64,000 bases of DNA from Alkalicoccus halolimnae (GTDB lineage: Bacteria; Bacillota; Bacilli; Bacillales; Salisediminibacteriaceae), in NCBI RefSeq assembly GCF_008014775.2, contig NZ_CP144914.1, positions 2,046,001 through 2,110,000 on the forward strand, in the 5' to 3' direction. Both the position numbers and the translations under genes were made by a program. The notes beneath the pieces were generated by a model. That model ran no database searches and was not told the origin of the DNA. It was given only the letters and a program-made list of their open reading frames with translations. Below are positions 8,382-17,917 of the stretch, in pieces; the stretch's first letter is position 1, and each line of letters opens with the position of its first letter.

Positions 8382-9263
8382 CTATGCACGCGGGTGACTT
8401 CTGCGGTAAACTTCCCGAAGTCTGTCTTTCGTGACATGAGTATAAATTTGTGTTGCTGCTAAATCGCTGTGCCCCAGAAGCTCCTGAACCGTTCGGAGAT
8501 CTGCACCTTCATTCAGCATATGAGTAGCGAATGTATGCCGCAGAACGTGAGGACTCATTCTGGAATTTATGGAAGCATCTGTTGAAAGTTTATTGAGCAT
8601 CTTTTGAATTCCCCGGGCCGTCAGCCTTTTCCCCTGATAATTGACAAAAAGCGCTTCATCAGCAGGTTTAAGAAGGGGACGCGCTTCATTCATGTAAATT
8701 GTCAGTGCCTCAGCCGCAAAGCTTCCTACAGGCACATATCGTTCTTTTCCACCTTTTCCTTTTACAAGCAAAGTTTCAAGATACAGATCAAAATCTTTCA
8801 CGTCAAGCTTCACGCATTCACCCACGCGGATGCCTGTAGCATAGAGAAGTTCCAGCAAAGCCAGATTTCTCTTACCAAGGGATGTTGACGTGTTTACAGA
8901 TTCAAAAAGCAGAGAAAGTTCTTCTTCATAAAAAAAAGAGGGAAGTTTTTTCCCCTGTTTCGGAGCGTGTATTAATACTAAAGGGTTTTCTTTAATCCGC
9001 TCTTCCCTTAAAAGAAAAGTATAAAACGAGCGCAGCGAAGAAAGCTTCCTTGATACGGAGGTACGGGCTAATTCTTCAGCATAAAGCTCCGTCAGGTATT
9101 CCCTGATGTGAACATACGAAACCGCAGCGGCAGATATATTCCAGCGCTGCTCTATATAATGAAGAAATTTGACGAGATCATGTTCATAACTTTTTGTAGT
9201 GAGTTCAGATGCGCGTTTTTCCATCCGTAAGTAGGCAAGAAACCCGGAAAGTTCATCATGCAT
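8382..9263 (-). CDS. xerC: Tyrosine recombinase XerC (CodV)
   Basis: Site-specific recombinase that, with XerD, resolves chromosome dimers at dif. The N-terminal SAM-like domain (about 1-90) is followed by the catalytic domain. All the expected residues are visible: Arg146 (GIRVGE), Lys170 (GKGGKER), His239 and Arg242 (HVLRHTFATHML), His265 (LGHSDLAATQIYTHV) and the nucleophile Tyr274. Length 293 is normal. It is first gene of the operon with hslV, hslU and codY and has a good sigma-A promoter upstream. In Bacillus subtilis trmFO lies between topA and this gene; here that gap is only 239 bases and holds no gene. Confidence 0.97.
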   Translation of the reverse strand: MHDELSGFLAYLRMEKRASELTTKSYEHDLVKFLHYIEQRWNISAAAVSYVHIREYLTELYAEELARTSVSRKLSSLRSFYTFLLREERIKENPLVLIHAPKQGKKLPSFFYEEELSLLFESVNTSTSLGKRNLALLELLYATGIRVGECVKLDVKDFDLYLETLLVKGKGGKERYVPVGSFAAEALTIYMNEARPLLKPADEALFVNYQGKRLTARGIQKMLNKLSTDASINSRMSPHVLRHTFATHMLNEGADLRTVQELLGHSDLAATQIYTHVTKDRLREVYRRSHPRA

Positions 9264-9312
9264 AGCAGCTGATCCTTTCAGTAAAATTACTTCACGTAAT
9301 TAAAGCTACTAA

Positions 9313-9341
9313 ATAATATCACAATTCAGCAGCCCTTTCAA
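9313..9341 (-). promoter_or_regulatory. Sigma-A promoter of the xerC-hslV-hslU-codY operon
   Basis: Minus strand TTGAAA (9341-9336), 17-base spacer, TATTAT (9318-9313): one mismatch per hexamer. It starts transcription about 50 bases before xerC. Confidence 0.8.
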
Positions 9342-9502
9342 CGCATTTTACATTTTTTTCACAAAATTCTGAATTGTACCCGTTGTTCTTTCAGGATAAT
9401 GTGATCACATCTACAGTGACTGTTTGATCAACGATGGAACGTAATTTCAAAAGAACGGACCGCCCCCCGATACAGGAGACAGCCCACTGTCAGAGAATAT
9501 GT

Positions 9503-11572
9503 CTAGTTCACATCCTCTTTGTAATCGCATTCCGTACACTGAACGTGCACACCTTTTTTCGATTTCTTTTCAACCAGAAGTCCTTCACATTTCGGACACG
9601 GACGGGATATTGGCTTATCCCAGGAAATAAATTCGCATTCGGGATATCTGTCACAGCCGTAAAAAATTCGTTTCTTCTTACTTTTTCTCTCAACCACGTT
9701 ACCTTCTTTACAGGTGGGGCAGGAAACCCCGATATCTTTAACGATAGCTTTCGTATTCCTGCATTCAGGAAAATTGGAACAAGCCATAAACTTGCCGTAA
9801 CGCCCCATTTTGTAAACCATGGCATTACCGCATTTTTCACAGTCTTCCCCGGCGGGCTCATCTTTTATTTCTACTTCTTTCATTTCTTCTTCAGCTGTGC
9901 GAAGCCTTTTTTCAAATCCGCCGTAGAATTCATCAATGATTTTCACCCATGATTCCTCACCGTCTTCAATAGAATCAAGATTCGATTCCATCGTGGCTGT
10001 AAATTCCACATTTAATATTTCAGGGAAAAACTCTTCGATTAATTCCAAAACAATTGTTCCGAGTTCTGTAGGTACGAATCGTTTATCCTCCAGCGCAACG
10101 TATCCTCTTCTCTGAATTGTATCCAGGGTAGGCGCGTACGTGGAAGGGCGGCCTATCCCAAGTTCTTCCAACGTTTTCACCAGTCTCGCTTCTGTAAATC
10201 TCGGCGGAGGCTGGGTGAAGTGCTGGTTTGGTTCGATAATTTCTGCTTTAGTTTCTTCCCCCTCTTCCAGATCAGGGAGCAGTTTATCTTTTTCTTCTTT
10301 TCCATCATCGGTGCCTTCGATGTAAACTTTCATAAAACCGGCAAATTTCAACTTCGAACCGTTTGCACGGAACTGAACGCCGTTATTCGACATATCCACT
10401 GCCATAGTATCCATAACGGCAGGGGCCATTTGACTGGCAACGAGGCGTTCCCAGATCAATTTGTAAAGACGGTACTGGTCCCTTGATAAATATTGTTTTA
10501 TTGATTTAGGATCGTGTTTCACGGAGGTTGGCCGGACTGCCTCGTGGGCATCCTGAGAATTGGAAGACTGTTTTTGCTTCTTTTCTGTACCGGCATATTC
10601 TTCTCCGAACTGATCAAGAATATAATCATACGTTTCATTTTTCGCCGTATCAGAAATTCTCGTGGAATCCGTACGCATATAAGTAATAAGGCCGGTGGTT
10701 CCCTGCTTTCCTAAAGCAATTCCTTCGTACAGCTGCTGGGCCAGCATCATCGTTTTTTTCGCACGATAATTTAATTTTCTCGCTGCTTCCTGCTGTAAGG
10801 AAGAGGTGGTAAATGGAACAACCGGGTTCCGTTTACGTTCCCTTTTTTTCACCGAATCAACGGTTAGTACATCTCCATCAATTCTCTCCAGGACTTCATT
10901 TACATCCTGCTCTGAAGTAAGCTGTTTCTTTTCTCCATTCACTGAAACAAATTTAGCTTCAAAAGCCCGGCCATCTTTTTCAAGCTGGGCAGTAATTGAC
11001 CAGTACTCTTCCGGTTCAAAAGCCAGGATTTCATTCTCCCTGTCAATGATGAGTTTGACAGCGACTGACTGAACCCTTCCTGCACTCAATCCTTTTTTAA
11101 CTTTTTTCCATAATAGCGGGCTGATGTTATAACCAACCAGTCTGTCCAGCACCCGTCTTGCCTGCTGAGCGTTAACAAGATTCGTATTGATTTCCCGCGG
11201 ATGTTTAAATGAATCTTTAATAGCCTGTTTCGTAATCTCATTGAACACGACACGGCATTTTGAGTCCTGATCAATGTTCAGGCTGTCTGCTAGATGCCAC
11301 GCGATCGCTTCGCCCTCTCTATCAGGGTCGGCTGCGAGATATACACGTTTAGCCTTTTTGGCAGCCTGTTTTAACTCTTTAAGAATCGGTCCTTTCCCGC
11401 GAATCGTAATATACTTAGGAGAATAATCATTTTCTACGTCTACACCCATTTGACTTTTCGGTAAATCAATGACATGCCCCATCGATGCTTTTACGACATA
11501 CTTTTTCCCTAAATATTTTCCAATAGTTTTCGCCTTTGCGGGAGATTCCACGATTACTAAGTAATCCGACAT
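9503..11572 (-). CDS. topA: DNA topoisomerase I (type IA)
   Basis: Relaxes negative supercoils behind RNA polymerase. The Toprim domain opens with [17 protein letters not shown] and carries [12 protein letters not shown]; the active-site tyrosine is in TYMRTDSTR, about Tyr298. Three C-terminal Cys4 zinc ribbons follow (CEKC..CSNFPEC, CPTC..CDRYPEC, CPKC..CTEC). 689 residues. The frame is open to 11599, but the ATG at 11572 gives [13 protein letters not shown] as in Bacillus and is preceded by GGAGG at a rather long spacing of 11 bases. It is preceded by dprA and followed directly by xerC; the usual neighbour trmFO is absent. Confidence 0.97.
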   Translation of the reverse strand: MSDYLVIVESPAKAKTIGKYLGKKYVVKASMGHVIDLPKSQMGVDVENDYSPKYITIRGKGPILKELKQAAKKAKRVYLAADPDREGEAIAWHLADSLNIDQDSKCRVVFNEITKQAIKDSFKHPREINTNLVNAQQARRVLDRLVGYNISPLLWKKVKKGLSAGRVQSVAVKLIIDRENEILAFEPEEYWSITAQLEKDGRAFEAKFVSVNGEKKQLTSEQDVNEVLERIDGDVLTVDSVKKRERKRNPVVPFTTSSLQQEAARKLNYRAKKTMMLAQQLYEGIALGKQGTTGLITYMRTDSTRISDTAKNETYDYILDQFGEEYAGTEKKQKQSSNSQDAHEAVRPTSVKHDPKSIKQYLSRDQYRLYKLIWERLVASQMAPAVMDTMAVDMSNNGVQFRANGSKLKFAGFMKVYIEGTDDGKEEKDKLLPDLEEGEETKAEIIEPNQHFTQPPPRFTEARLVKTLEELGIGRPSTYAPTLDTIQRRGYVALEDKRFVPTELGTIVLELIEEFFPEILNVEFTATMESNLDSIEDGEESWVKIIDEFYGGFEKRLRTAEEEMKEVEIKDEPAGEDCEKCGNAMVYKMGRYGKFMACSNFPECRNTKAIVKDIGVSCPTCKEGNVVERKSKKKRIFYGCDRYPECEFISWDKPISRPCPKCEGLLVEKKSKKGVHVQCTECDYKEDVN

Positions 11573-11617
11573 AAGGTGTCGCTCCTCCCTTAAACACAAG
11601 TAAAAGAATCTCCCCTA

Positions 11618-11646
11618 TTATTAAACACTCCGTCTCAATTTGTCAA
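11618..11646 (-). promoter_or_regulatory. Candidate topA promoter with consensus -35
   Basis: Minus strand perfect TTGACA at 11646-11641, then 17 bases to TAATAA (11623-11618); an alternative -10 TTTAAT sits at 15-base spacing. It lies in the 83-base gap between dprA and topA, so topA can be transcribed independently of dprA. Confidence 0.55.
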
Positions 11647-11655
11647 ACAAGTTTT

Positions 11656-12561
11656 TCAATTTATCACCAGCCTTTGATATTCTTCGAGGATATCATCTGC
11701 CGTTAATATTAGTTTCGCTCCGTCCTGGATTAACCGGTTTGTTCCTTCAGATAGAGTGTCCGAAAGCCTTCCCGGCATGGCATATACATCTTTTCCAAGC
11801 TCCAAAGTGATCTCAGCAGTAATCAGTGAACCGCTTCGCTTTTTTGCTTCAGCTACCAATACTGCCTCCCCCAGAGCGCTTATAATTCTATTCCTTTCCG
11901 GAAACCTGAACTTTTCCGGTTTTATATAGGGAGGATACTCGGAAACAACCAGCTGTTCGGACTCCAGCTGCTTTTTTAATGTCTGCTTACTTTTAGGATA
12001 CGTATGATCAAATCCGTAAGCCAGCACAGCAATTGTAGTCCCTTTGCCGGCTGCTGCTGTTTCATGAGCAAATGAATCCACTCCTAGAGCCATCCCGCTT
12101 ACCAGACATATTTCATGCTTTATGAGAGGAATAAGAATCGAATCAAGTTCAGATTTCAGTTTGGAAGACGGGAACCTCGTTCCCACTACGCTTAAAGTTC
12201 GTCCATGGTTTGGCAGAAGTCCGGTTCTCCCTCGACAGTAAAGCACGGCAGGGGGTACGTGAAGATGAAGAAGATCAGGCGGATATCGATCTTCTGTAAA
12301 AATAACCGGCGTAATTAAACGCTCTTCCAAACTTTTTATAACAGCCTGGCAGGAAGTTCTCTGCACTGATTGAAACGTTCTTTGAGCAAACTCCCTTTTT
12401 CTCGGAAAATAACCAGCCAGCTCACCTGGTGAATGTTCAAAAAACATTTTAAGGGTCGAGTCCATTTGAAGACAGATTCTTAAAAAACGGCTGTCTCCTG
12501 CAGCGTGGTAATGAATATGAAGAATTCTTTCATTTAAATTACCAGGTATTTTCATTTCCAT
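11656..12561 (-). CDS. dprA: DNA-processing protein DprA (Smf)
   Basis: Binds incoming single-stranded DNA during natural transformation and loads RecA. A divergent N-terminal helical region (about 1-75) is followed by the Rossmann-like DprA domain: SVVGTR at about 123-128, SGMALGVDSFAHE, FPERNRIISAL and the GTNRLIQDGAK tail motif. 301 residues is close to Bacillus DprA. GGAGG stands before the ATG. Its presence suggests that competence machinery may exist elsewhere in the genome. It lies between sucD and topA, as in Bacillus, but the gap to sucD holds two terminator-like structures. Confidence 0.96.
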   Translation of the reverse strand: MEMKIPGNLNERILHIHYHAAGDSRFLRICLQMDSTLKMFFEHSPGELAGYFPRKREFAQRTFQSVQRTSCQAVIKSLEERLITPVIFTEDRYPPDLLHLHVPPAVLYCRGRTGLLPNHGRTLSVVGTRFPSSKLKSELDSILIPLIKHEICLVSGMALGVDSFAHETAAAGKGTTIAVLAYGFDHTYPKSKQTLKKQLESEQLVVSEYPPYIKPEKFRFPERNRIISALGEAVLVAEAKKRSGSLITAEITLELGKDVYAMPGRLSDTLSEGTNRLIQDGAKLILTADDILEEYQRLVIN

Positions 12562-12691
12562 CCTCCTATTAAAATGAATTTAATTATTATTATCTGCTTT
12601 CTTCTGTCTCAGCCGCTGCTGCTTTCCAGTTCATTTAATACGTTTCCTTCCAGAAGCGCCGAGCGGTTTGTGATTTGTTTTATGTGAATTT

Positions 12692-12743
12692 AAAAAAATT
12701 CCGCATTTCCTAACAAACCTTCCCTCGGGGAAAAACTGCGGAA
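12692..12743 (-). terminator. Terminator-like structure upstream of dprA
   Basis: On the minus strand TTCCGCA (12743-12737) pairs perfectly with TGCGGAA (12705-12699), which is directly followed by seven Ts. An inner hairpin TTCCC-CGA-GGGAA lies inside. It is 130 bases before dprA and may act as an attenuator or as a second terminator behind sucD. Confidence 0.55.
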
Positions 12744-12849
12744 GACGTAAAATTCTACGGATTTGAGGTAATCAGAAAGTTTTCTGCCCATCGGGTGAAG
12801 CTGGTGCAGTTGCTTTTATATAATTTTCAAACTTGAACTGAGCCAAAAC

Positions 12850-12893
12850 AAAAAAAAGAGCATGTGAAAAAGGAAAAATCCTTTTTCACACAC
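12850..12893 (-). terminator. Intrinsic terminator after sucD
   Basis: Minus-strand stem GTGAAAAAGGA against TCCTTTTTCAC with a 4-base loop, extended by flanking pairs and followed by a T run. It starts about 20 bases past the sucD stop. Confidence 0.9.
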
Positions 12894-12913
12894 TCATAAC
12901 TTACCGAAGCAGT

Positions 12914-13825
12914 TTAATTAACTGCGTGTGTGACACACTTATCATAAATATTTTTTTCTTTAAGGACAGAGATAAGAGTTTCTCCCATAACAGCAGGAGT
13001 GTCAGCAACCTGGACACCTGCTTCATTGAGCGTTTTAATCTTTTCGTCTGCTGTTCCTTTACCACCGGAAATGATCGCACCAGCGTGTCCCATACGCTTT
13101 CCTGGAGGTGCTGTTTTACCACCAATGAAACCAACTACCGGCTTGGTCATATTTTCCTTAATCCATTCAGCTGCTTCTTCTTCGGCCGTTCCGCCGATTT
13201 CACCGATCATAATTACCGCATACGTATCAGGGTCTTCATTAAACAGCTTTAATACGTCAATGAAGCTCGTTCCGTTTACCGGATCTCCACCAATACCTAC
13301 CGCAGTAGACTGGCCGATGCCTTCTGTAGAAAGCTGGTGAACAGCCTCATACGTAAGAGTTCCTGAGCGGGAAACAACGCCTACATGGCCTTTTTTGTGA
13401 ATATAACCCGGCATTATACCGACCTTACACTCATCCGGAGTAATGACACCCGGACAGTTTGGTCCAATAAGACGCGTCTTTTTATCTTCAAGAAAACGCT
13501 TCACCTTAATCATATCGATAACCGGAATTCCTTCAGTGATCGTGATAACAACCTCGATCCCTGCATCTGAAGCTTCCATAATAGCATCAGCTGCGAACGG
13601 AGGTGGAACATAAATTACAGAGGCATTGGCTCCTGTTTCATGAACCGCTTCTTCTACGGTATTAAATACCGGAATGCCTTCTATTTCTGTGCCGCCTTTT
13701 CCAGGTGTTACACCGCCGACAATTTTCGTGCCGTACTCCACAGCCTGTTTCGTATGAAAAAGTCCTGTGGCACCGGTGATCCCCTGTACGATCACTTTTG
13801 TGTCCTTATTAAGTAAGATACTCAT
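12914..13825 (-). CDS. sucD: Succinate-CoA ligase, alpha subunit
   Basis: With SucC it interconverts succinyl-CoA and succinate with substrate-level phosphorylation in the TCA cycle. The N-terminal CoA-binding Rossmann fold ([14 protein letters not shown]) and the phosphohistidine loop [17 protein letters not shown] near residue 245 are clear; GPNCPG is also present. 303 residues. It lies 20 bases after sucC, so the two form one transcription unit closed by the terminator at 12850-12893. Confidence 0.98.
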   Translation of the reverse strand: MSILLNKDTKVIVQGITGATGLFHTKQAVEYGTKIVGGVTPGKGGTEIEGIPVFNTVEEAVHETGANASVIYVPPPFAADAIMEASDAGIEVVITITEGIPVIDMIKVKRFLEDKKTRLIGPNCPGVITPDECKVGIMPGYIHKKGHVGVVSRSGTLTYEAVHQLSTEGIGQSTAVGIGGDPVNGTSFIDVLKLFNEDPDTYAVIMIGEIGGTAEEEAAEWIKENMTKPVVGFIGGKTAPPGKRMGHAGAIISGGKGTADEKIKTLNEAGVQVADTPAVMGETLISVLKEKNIYDKCVTHAVN

Positions 13826-13845
13826 GCAATATCCCGCCTTTCTGA

Positions 13846-15006
13846 CTAGTTCACTGCCTGCACAATTTTTTCTGCGCCATCCGCCATAGAATCTGCAGAA
13901 GTAATGTTCAGGCCGGATTCATCCAGAATTTTCTTTCCGAGTTCTACATTTGTTCCTTCAAGGCGAACAACCAAAGGAAGCTCAAGTCCCATTTGTTTCG
14001 TTGCCTCCACGATACCATCTGCAATAATATCGCACTTCATAATACCACCAAAAATATTTACATAAATACCTTTGACCGACTTATCTGAAAGAATAATCTT
14101 AAATGCTTCCGTTACTTTTTCAGCTGTCGCACCGCCCCCGACGTCAAGGAAGTTCGCCGGATCACCGTTATGGTACTTAATGATGTCCATTGTAGCCATA
14201 GCGAGACCTGCTCCGTTAACCATACAGCCGATATTCCCATCGAGGGAAATGTAGCTGAGGTCGTATTTGGACGCTTCGATTTCCTTTTCATCTTCTTCGT
14301 CAAGGTCACGCAGCTCCAGTACATCTTTCTGACGATACAAAGCATTGGAATCAAAATTCAGCTTTGCGTCCAGTGCCATTACATTACCTTCTCCCGTCGT
14401 AACAAGCGGATTAATTTCAGCAATGGAACAGTCTTTTTCTTCAAATGCTTTGTAAAGACTCATCATAAACTTCACTGTTTTTCCGACGAGTTCTTTAGGG
14501 ATGTTAATGTTGAACGCCAGACGGCGGGCCTGATAAGGCATAAGTCCGGTTACCGGATCGATTACTTCTTTAAAGATCTTTTCCGGCGTATTTGCGGCAA
14601 CTTCTTCGATTTCTGTACCGCCTTCCTCAGAAGCCATCATAACGATGCGGGAAGTGGCTCGGTCTACAACGAGTCCCACATAGTACTCATCTTTAATATC
14701 GCATCCTTCTTCAATGAGAAGGCGCTTTACTTCTTTTCCTTCTGGACCGGTTTGATGCGTTACGAGAGTCTTGCCAAGAATCTCCTCCGCGTATGTACGG
14801 ACTTCGTCCAGATTTTTGGCGATTTTAACACCGCCGGCGTTTCCGCGGCCACCTGCGTGGATCTGAGCCTTGACAACGGTTACATCTGTACCTAAAGATT
14901 TCGCTGCATCTACCGCTTCCTGACGCGTGTAGGCAACTCTTCCGTTAGGAACAGCCACACCATAGCTCTTCAATATTTCTTTACCTTGATACTCATGGAT
15001 ATTCAT
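13846..15006 (-). CDS. sucC: Succinate-CoA ligase, beta subunit
   Basis: ADP/GDP-binding subunit of succinyl-CoA synthetase. The ATP-grasp domain carries [16 protein letters not shown] (about 46-61); the C-terminal ligase domain has [10 protein letters not shown] and [12 protein letters not shown]. 386 residues. The frame is open to 15030, but the ATG at 15006 has GGAGG six bases upstream and gives [12 protein letters not shown], the universal SucC start. The upstream ATG in the same frame overlaps the ribosome binding site. A perfect 17-base palindrome lies in the leader. Confidence 0.98.
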   Translation of the reverse strand: MNIHEYQGKEILKSYGVAVPNGRVAYTRQEAVDAAKSLGTDVTVVKAQIHAGGRGNAGGVKIAKNLDEVRTYAEEILGKTLVTHQTGPEGKEVKRLLIEEGCDIKDEYYVGLVVDRATSRIVMMASEEGGTEIEEVAANTPEKIFKEVIDPVTGLMPYQARRLAFNINIPKELVGKTVKFMMSLYKAFEEKDCSIAEINPLVTTGEGNVMALDAKLNFDSNALYRQKDVLELRDLDEEDEKEIEASKYDLSYISLDGNIGCMVNGAGLAMATMDIIKYHNGDPANFLDVGGGATAEKVTEAFKIILSDKSVKGIYVNIFGGIMKCDIIADGIVEATKQMGLELPLVVRLEGTNVELGKKILDESGLNITSADSMADGAEKIVQAVN

Positions 15007-15043
15007 AGCCATCCTCCTTACTTGAGTCACTGCTATTGCTTTA

Positions 15044-15060
15044 GGAGAGTCAGACTCTCC
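15044..15060. promoter_or_regulatory. Perfect inverted repeat in the sucC leader
   Basis: GGAGAGTC-A-GACTCTCC is an 8+1+8 perfect palindrome 38 bases before the sucC start. It could be an operator or an RNA hairpin. I do not recognise a known regulator for it. Confidence 0.4.
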
Positions 15061-15177
15061 AGTGTAAAATTACTACATTTGAAGTGCAGTTAATTTCACA
15101 CAATAACTATTTTACAATAGATTGAAGCTGTTATGTACCAAAAAGCAAAAAAAATCTATATTTTTCAGCTCCACTCT

Positions 15178-15954
15178 TCATTCCCAGTCTATTTCTCCAG
15201 CTAATTCTTTTACGGGCGCAAAGGATTTTCTGTGTTCAGGTAATATTCCGTAAGTTTTTACAGCTTCCAAATGGGCTTTTGTTCCATAACCCGCATGTTT
15301 TTGAAATCCATATTCAGGATAAAGGCCGTGCAGTTCAGTCATAAATTGATCTCTTGCAACTTTTGCAGTAATAGAAGCCGCGGCTATCGAAACTGATCTG
15401 GAATCTCCTTTTATTAAAGACAGCTGCTGAATATCCACTGGAAGCTTCATCGCATCTATCAAAAGAGCATCAGGAGCTACGGGCAGATTTTCCACCGCTC
15501 TGGTCATCGCAAGTTTGGATGCTTCATAAATATTAATACGATCAATTTCTTCCGGTGAAGCCTCTCCTATTCCTATCCACGCATTTTTTTCGATCCACCT
15601 GTTAAAAACTTCGCGCTTCTGCTTCGTCAGTTTTTTAGAATCGGTCAATCCCAGAAGCTGGGAGTCATTTTTTAAGATTACTGCCGCTGCCGTAACCGGC
15701 CCTGCCAGAGGGCCTCTGCCTACTTCATCTATTCCGGCTACATAATCAGCTCCATTCTGGCGCATGTATCGTTCATATTCGCACATCTCCGTCCACTGCT
15801 GCTGCAAGGTCTTTAATTTAACCTGTTCACTGTCCCATCTTTCAATCATTTTTCGTACCCCTGCACGTTCATCCTGGCGCCACCTTCTTATTTGTTCATT
15901 TTCTTCCCATGTTTCTGAAAGCAGCTTCTTTATTGTTTCTATCGTTTCTTTGAT
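15178..15954 (-). CDS. rnhB: Ribonuclease HII, probably starting at a non-canonical ATC
   Basis: Removes ribonucleotides and RNA from DNA-RNA hybrids. The catalytic GIDEVGRGPLAGPV motif, GLTDSKKL, DALLIDAM and GYGTKAHLEA are all present. The N-terminal extension before the catalytic core is typical of Bacillus RnhB. The frame is open to a GTG at 16029, but that upstream part has no ribosome binding site and contains an inverted repeat. A perfect GGGAGGA stands seven bases before an ATC at 15954, giving 258 residues and an N-terminus within two residues of the Bacillus subtilis length. No ATG, GTG or TTG exists near that point. The start is therefore uncertain; the function is not. Confidence 0.9.
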   Translation of the reverse strand: MKETIETIKKLLSETWEENEQIRRWRQDERAGVRKMIERWDSEQVKLKTLQQQWTEMCEYERYMRQNGADYVAGIDEVGRGPLAGPVTAAAVILKNDSQLLGLTDSKKLTKQKREVFNRWIEKNAWIGIGEASPEEIDRINIYEASKLAMTRAVENLPVAPDALLIDAMKLPVDIQQLSLIKGDSRSVSIAAASITAKVARDQFMTELHGLYPEYGFQKHAGYGTKAHLEAVKTYGILPEHRKSFAPVKELAGEIDWE

Positions 15955-15990
15955 AGTGTTTCCTCCCTTTTTTCGAAATTTAAACAGGAC

Positions 15991-16016
15991 AGAGCAGCCC
16001 GGTCTCAGACTGCTCT
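15991..16016. repeat. Inverted repeat between rbgA and rnhB
   Basis: AGAGCAG pairs with CTGCTCT across a 12-base loop. It may be a weak terminator for rbgA on the minus strand, although only a poor T run follows. It lies inside the upstream extension of the rnhB frame and argues against that extension being translated. Confidence 0.4.
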
Positions 16017-16060
16017 TTAGTAACAACACTTACAGTACTTTTGATCAAGTCTGGGATATA

Positions 16061-16909
16061 TTAGTTTTGAGGTGTTTCAAGAGTTACTTTACCAAATTTC
16101 CCGTGTCGAAAATCGCGAAATACGAGCTCAGCCACACGGTCATAGTCTATCTCTCCCCCGGCAACTAAGCACCCCCGCTGCCGGCCTATATCATCAAAAA
16201 GCTCCAGGATATTTTCGGGAAGCTCCTCCAGGTCATATCGTTTTTTTAATAATACAGGGTAATGCTTCTGCATAAATTTAAAGAAAAACACAATAGTATC
16301 CTGAAAATCGAAAATTTCCTCTTTTACAGCTCCTGTTAAAGCGAGCCGGTAACCAACTTCCTCATCTTCAAATTTCGGCCATAGAATTCCCGGGGTGTCC
16401 AGCAGTTCCATCTCTTTTCCTACTTTGATCCACTGCTGTTTTTTCGTAACTCCCGGTTTATCACCTATGTTGGCAATTCTTTTACCTGCCAGCTTATTGA
16501 TTACCGTTGATTTCCCAACATTTGGTATGCCGAGAATTAATGTCCGCAGAGCCCGGGGATTAATCCCTTTTCGCTTCCATTTTTCAAGCAGCGGCGCAGC
16601 AAGATCACGCACAGCCCCGGGAATTTGATTAATTCCTTTCCCTCTCTGAGCATCAATAATTAAGCTTTTGGAAAACTCACTTTCGAAATAATCATGCCAT
16701 TTTTTTGTACTCTCCGGATCTGCAAGATCTGCCTTATTAAGAAGTACAAGCCTTGGCTTATGCTCTACAAGTTCTTCTATCATAGGGTTTCTTGAAGACA
16801 GAGGCGTCCGCGCATCTACTATTTCTATTACTACGTCAATTTGTTTTAATATCTCGCTTACTTCTCTCTTTGCTTTTGCCATATGACCTGGATACCATTG
16901 TATCGTCAA
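16061..16909 (-). CDS. rbgA: Ribosome biogenesis GTPase RbgA (YlqF)
   Basis: Circularly permuted GTPase needed for late 50S assembly. The order of motifs is permuted: G4 LLNKADL first, then G1 [12 protein letters not shown] and G3 ELLDTPG. The N-terminus matches Bacillus RbgA when the TTG at 16909 is used ([17 protein letters not shown], 282 residues, the same length as Bacillus subtilis). A GTG at 16921 would add four residues but overlaps the ribosome binding region. It starts 14 bases after the lepB stop, so the two are co-transcribed. Confidence 0.95.
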   Translation of the reverse strand: MTIQWYPGHMAKAKREVSEILKQIDVVIEIVDARTPLSSRNPMIEELVEHKPRLVLLNKADLADPESTKKWHDYFESEFSKSLIIDAQRGKGINQIPGAVRDLAAPLLEKWKRKGINPRALRTLILGIPNVGKSTVINKLAGKRIANIGDKPGVTKKQQWIKVGKEMELLDTPGILWPKFEDEEVGYRLALTGAVKEEIFDFQDTIVFFFKFMQKHYPVLLKKRYDLEELPENILELFDDIGRQRGCLVAGGEIDYDRVAELVFRDFRHGKFGKVTLETPQN

Positions 16910-16922
16910 TTTTTCCACCACC

Positions 16923-17468
16923 TTATTCTACCAGCCTTGCTCCTTGAAACGGCCAGAAAACTACATTTGCTTCTCCTACTATTTCTTCGTAGGAAACGAC
17001 ATCAATATGCCGGCTGTCCTTACTGAACTGCCTGTTATCCCCCATTACGAAAAGATGGTTTTCAGGTATCTTTTCAAATTCGGATACGTCACTCAGCTCA
17101 AAATCTTTTGTAAAAGGGAGTATTGAGGCAGTTTCCTTAAAGTTGTCAAGATAATCTTCTTCGTAAGATTCGCCGTTTATATACAGTGTATCGTTTATAT
17201 ACTTAAGTTCATCGCCGGGGAGTCCAATTACACGTTTAATATAGTCTTTGTCTTTTTCAGCATGAAATACAATAATGTCGAATCTCTCCGGTTCAAACAT
17301 TTGATAGCCGAACTTGTTCACGAGCATCCGGTCTTCATGGTCCAGTGTAGGGAGCATGGATTGTCCGTCTACAATAATAGGAGTAAACAAAAAATGCCTT
17401 ACTGCAAAAGCCATTATCAGTGCTAATGTCAGAAGTTTAACCCAGTGCCACGTTTCTGAATTATTCAT
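16923..17468 (-). CDS. lepB: Type I signal peptidase
   Basis: Membrane protease that removes signal peptides from exported proteins. One N-terminal membrane anchor (about residues 10-29) is followed by the catalytic Ser37 in DGQSMLPTL and Lys78 in [12 protein letters not shown]; the GDNR box is also present. At 181 residues it resembles SipS/SipT. The ATG at 17468 has GGAGG eight bases upstream and is preferred over the upstream GTG. It has its own extended -10 promoter just behind the rplS terminator. Placement between rplS and rbgA is seen in several Bacillaceae but not in Bacillus subtilis. Confidence 0.96.
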   Translation of the reverse strand: MNNSETWHWVKLLTLALIMAFAVRHFLFTPIIVDGQSMLPTLDHEDRMLVNKFGYQMFEPERFDIIVFHAEKDKDYIKRVIGLPGDELKYINDTLYINGESYEEDYLDNFKETASILPFTKDFELSDVSEFEKIPENHLFVMGDNRQFSKDSRHIDVVSYEEIVGEANVVFWPFQGARLVE

Positions 17469-17493
17469 GAGCCGCACCTCCATTATCTCCGCT

Positions 17494-17502
17494 ATTCTAC
17501 CA
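17494..17502 (-). promoter_or_regulatory. Extended -10 promoter of lepB-rbgA
   Basis: Minus strand TG-G-TAGAAT, located between the rplS terminator and lepB, about 25 bases before the start codon. The -35 region is weak. Confidence 0.55.
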
Positions 17503-17534
17503 TATGCTGATAAGCAGAGCGAGACCGGAACACC

Positions 17535-17570
17535 TAAAAAAAGAGACTGCCCAAATATGGGCAGTCTCTT
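17535..17570 (-). terminator. Intrinsic terminator after rplS
   Basis: Perfect 13-bp stem AAGAGACTGCCCA/TGGGCAGTCTCTT with a 4-base loop and a T run on the minus strand, starting six bases past the rplS stop. Confidence 0.95.
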
Positions 17571-17575
17571 TATTA

Positions 17576-17917
17576 CTATCGCTCTTTAATACGAGCAGCT
17601 TTTCCGCGCAGATTACGCAGATAATAAAGCTTCGCTTGACGGACCTTACCACGACGTTTAACCTCAATCTTATCGATACGAGGTGAGTGTACAGGAAATG
17701 TACGCTCAACGCCTACGTTGTAAGATACTTTACGAACAGTAAATGTAGAGCTGATTCCGGATCCGCGGCGCTTAATTACGACACCTTCGAAAACCTGAAT
17801 ACGCTCACGAGTCCCCTCGACAACTTTTGCGTGCACGCGGATAGTATCCCCGGCGCGGAAAGTTGGAATATCGGACTTCAGTTGTTCTTTAGTAATATCA
17901 CGAATTAATTGTTCCAT
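17576..17917 (-). CDS. rplS: 50S ribosomal protein L19
   Basis: Protein at the 30S-50S interface. Motifs [42 protein letters not shown] and the C-terminal [16 protein letters not shown] are those of L19. The ATG at 17917 follows AAGGAGG and gives [13 protein letters not shown] (113 residues); the upstream in-frame extension is rejected. The gene is bracketed by its own promoter, a structured leader and a strong terminator, so it is a single-gene unit. Confidence 0.98.
   Translation of the reverse strand: MEQLIRDITKEQLKSDIPTFRAGDTIRVHAKVVEGTRERIQVFEGVVIKRRGSGISSTFTVRKVSYNVGVERTFPVHSPRIDKIEVKRRGKVRQAKLYYLRNLRGKAARIKER

Larger units (their letters stand above)
12562..12913 (-). other. Intergenic region sucD-dprA with two hairpin-T structures
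   Basis: No protein gene is visible in this 352-base stretch. Read on the minus strand it contains the sucD terminator, then a possible promoter (TTGGCT, 17-18 bases, TTATAT/TATATA near 12844-12816), then about 70 bases of leader, then a second hairpin followed by seven Ts, and finally about 130 A-rich bases up to dprA. Confidence 0.5.

Noticed and set aside
9360..9380. CodY-box-like sequence (minus strand near AATTCAGAATTTT) upstream of the xerC-codY operon promoter
   Set aside because: Aligned to the CodY consensus it has about five mismatches in fifteen, too weak to claim autoregulation.
9434..9952. 172-codon plus-strand open frame opposite the 3' end of topA
   Set aside because: Antisense to the zinc-ribbon part of topA; Phe-rich shadow with no start signals.
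14170..14895. 241-codon plus-strand open frame opposite sucC
   Set aside because: Antisense to the strongly conserved sucC; composition is that of a complementary-strand shadow with many Phe and Ile.
15120..15177. Possible terminator after rnhB (AAAAAT/ATTTTT with AGC/GCT)
   Set aside because: The stem is short and almost only A-T pairs; cannot be told apart from chance in A/T-rich DNA.
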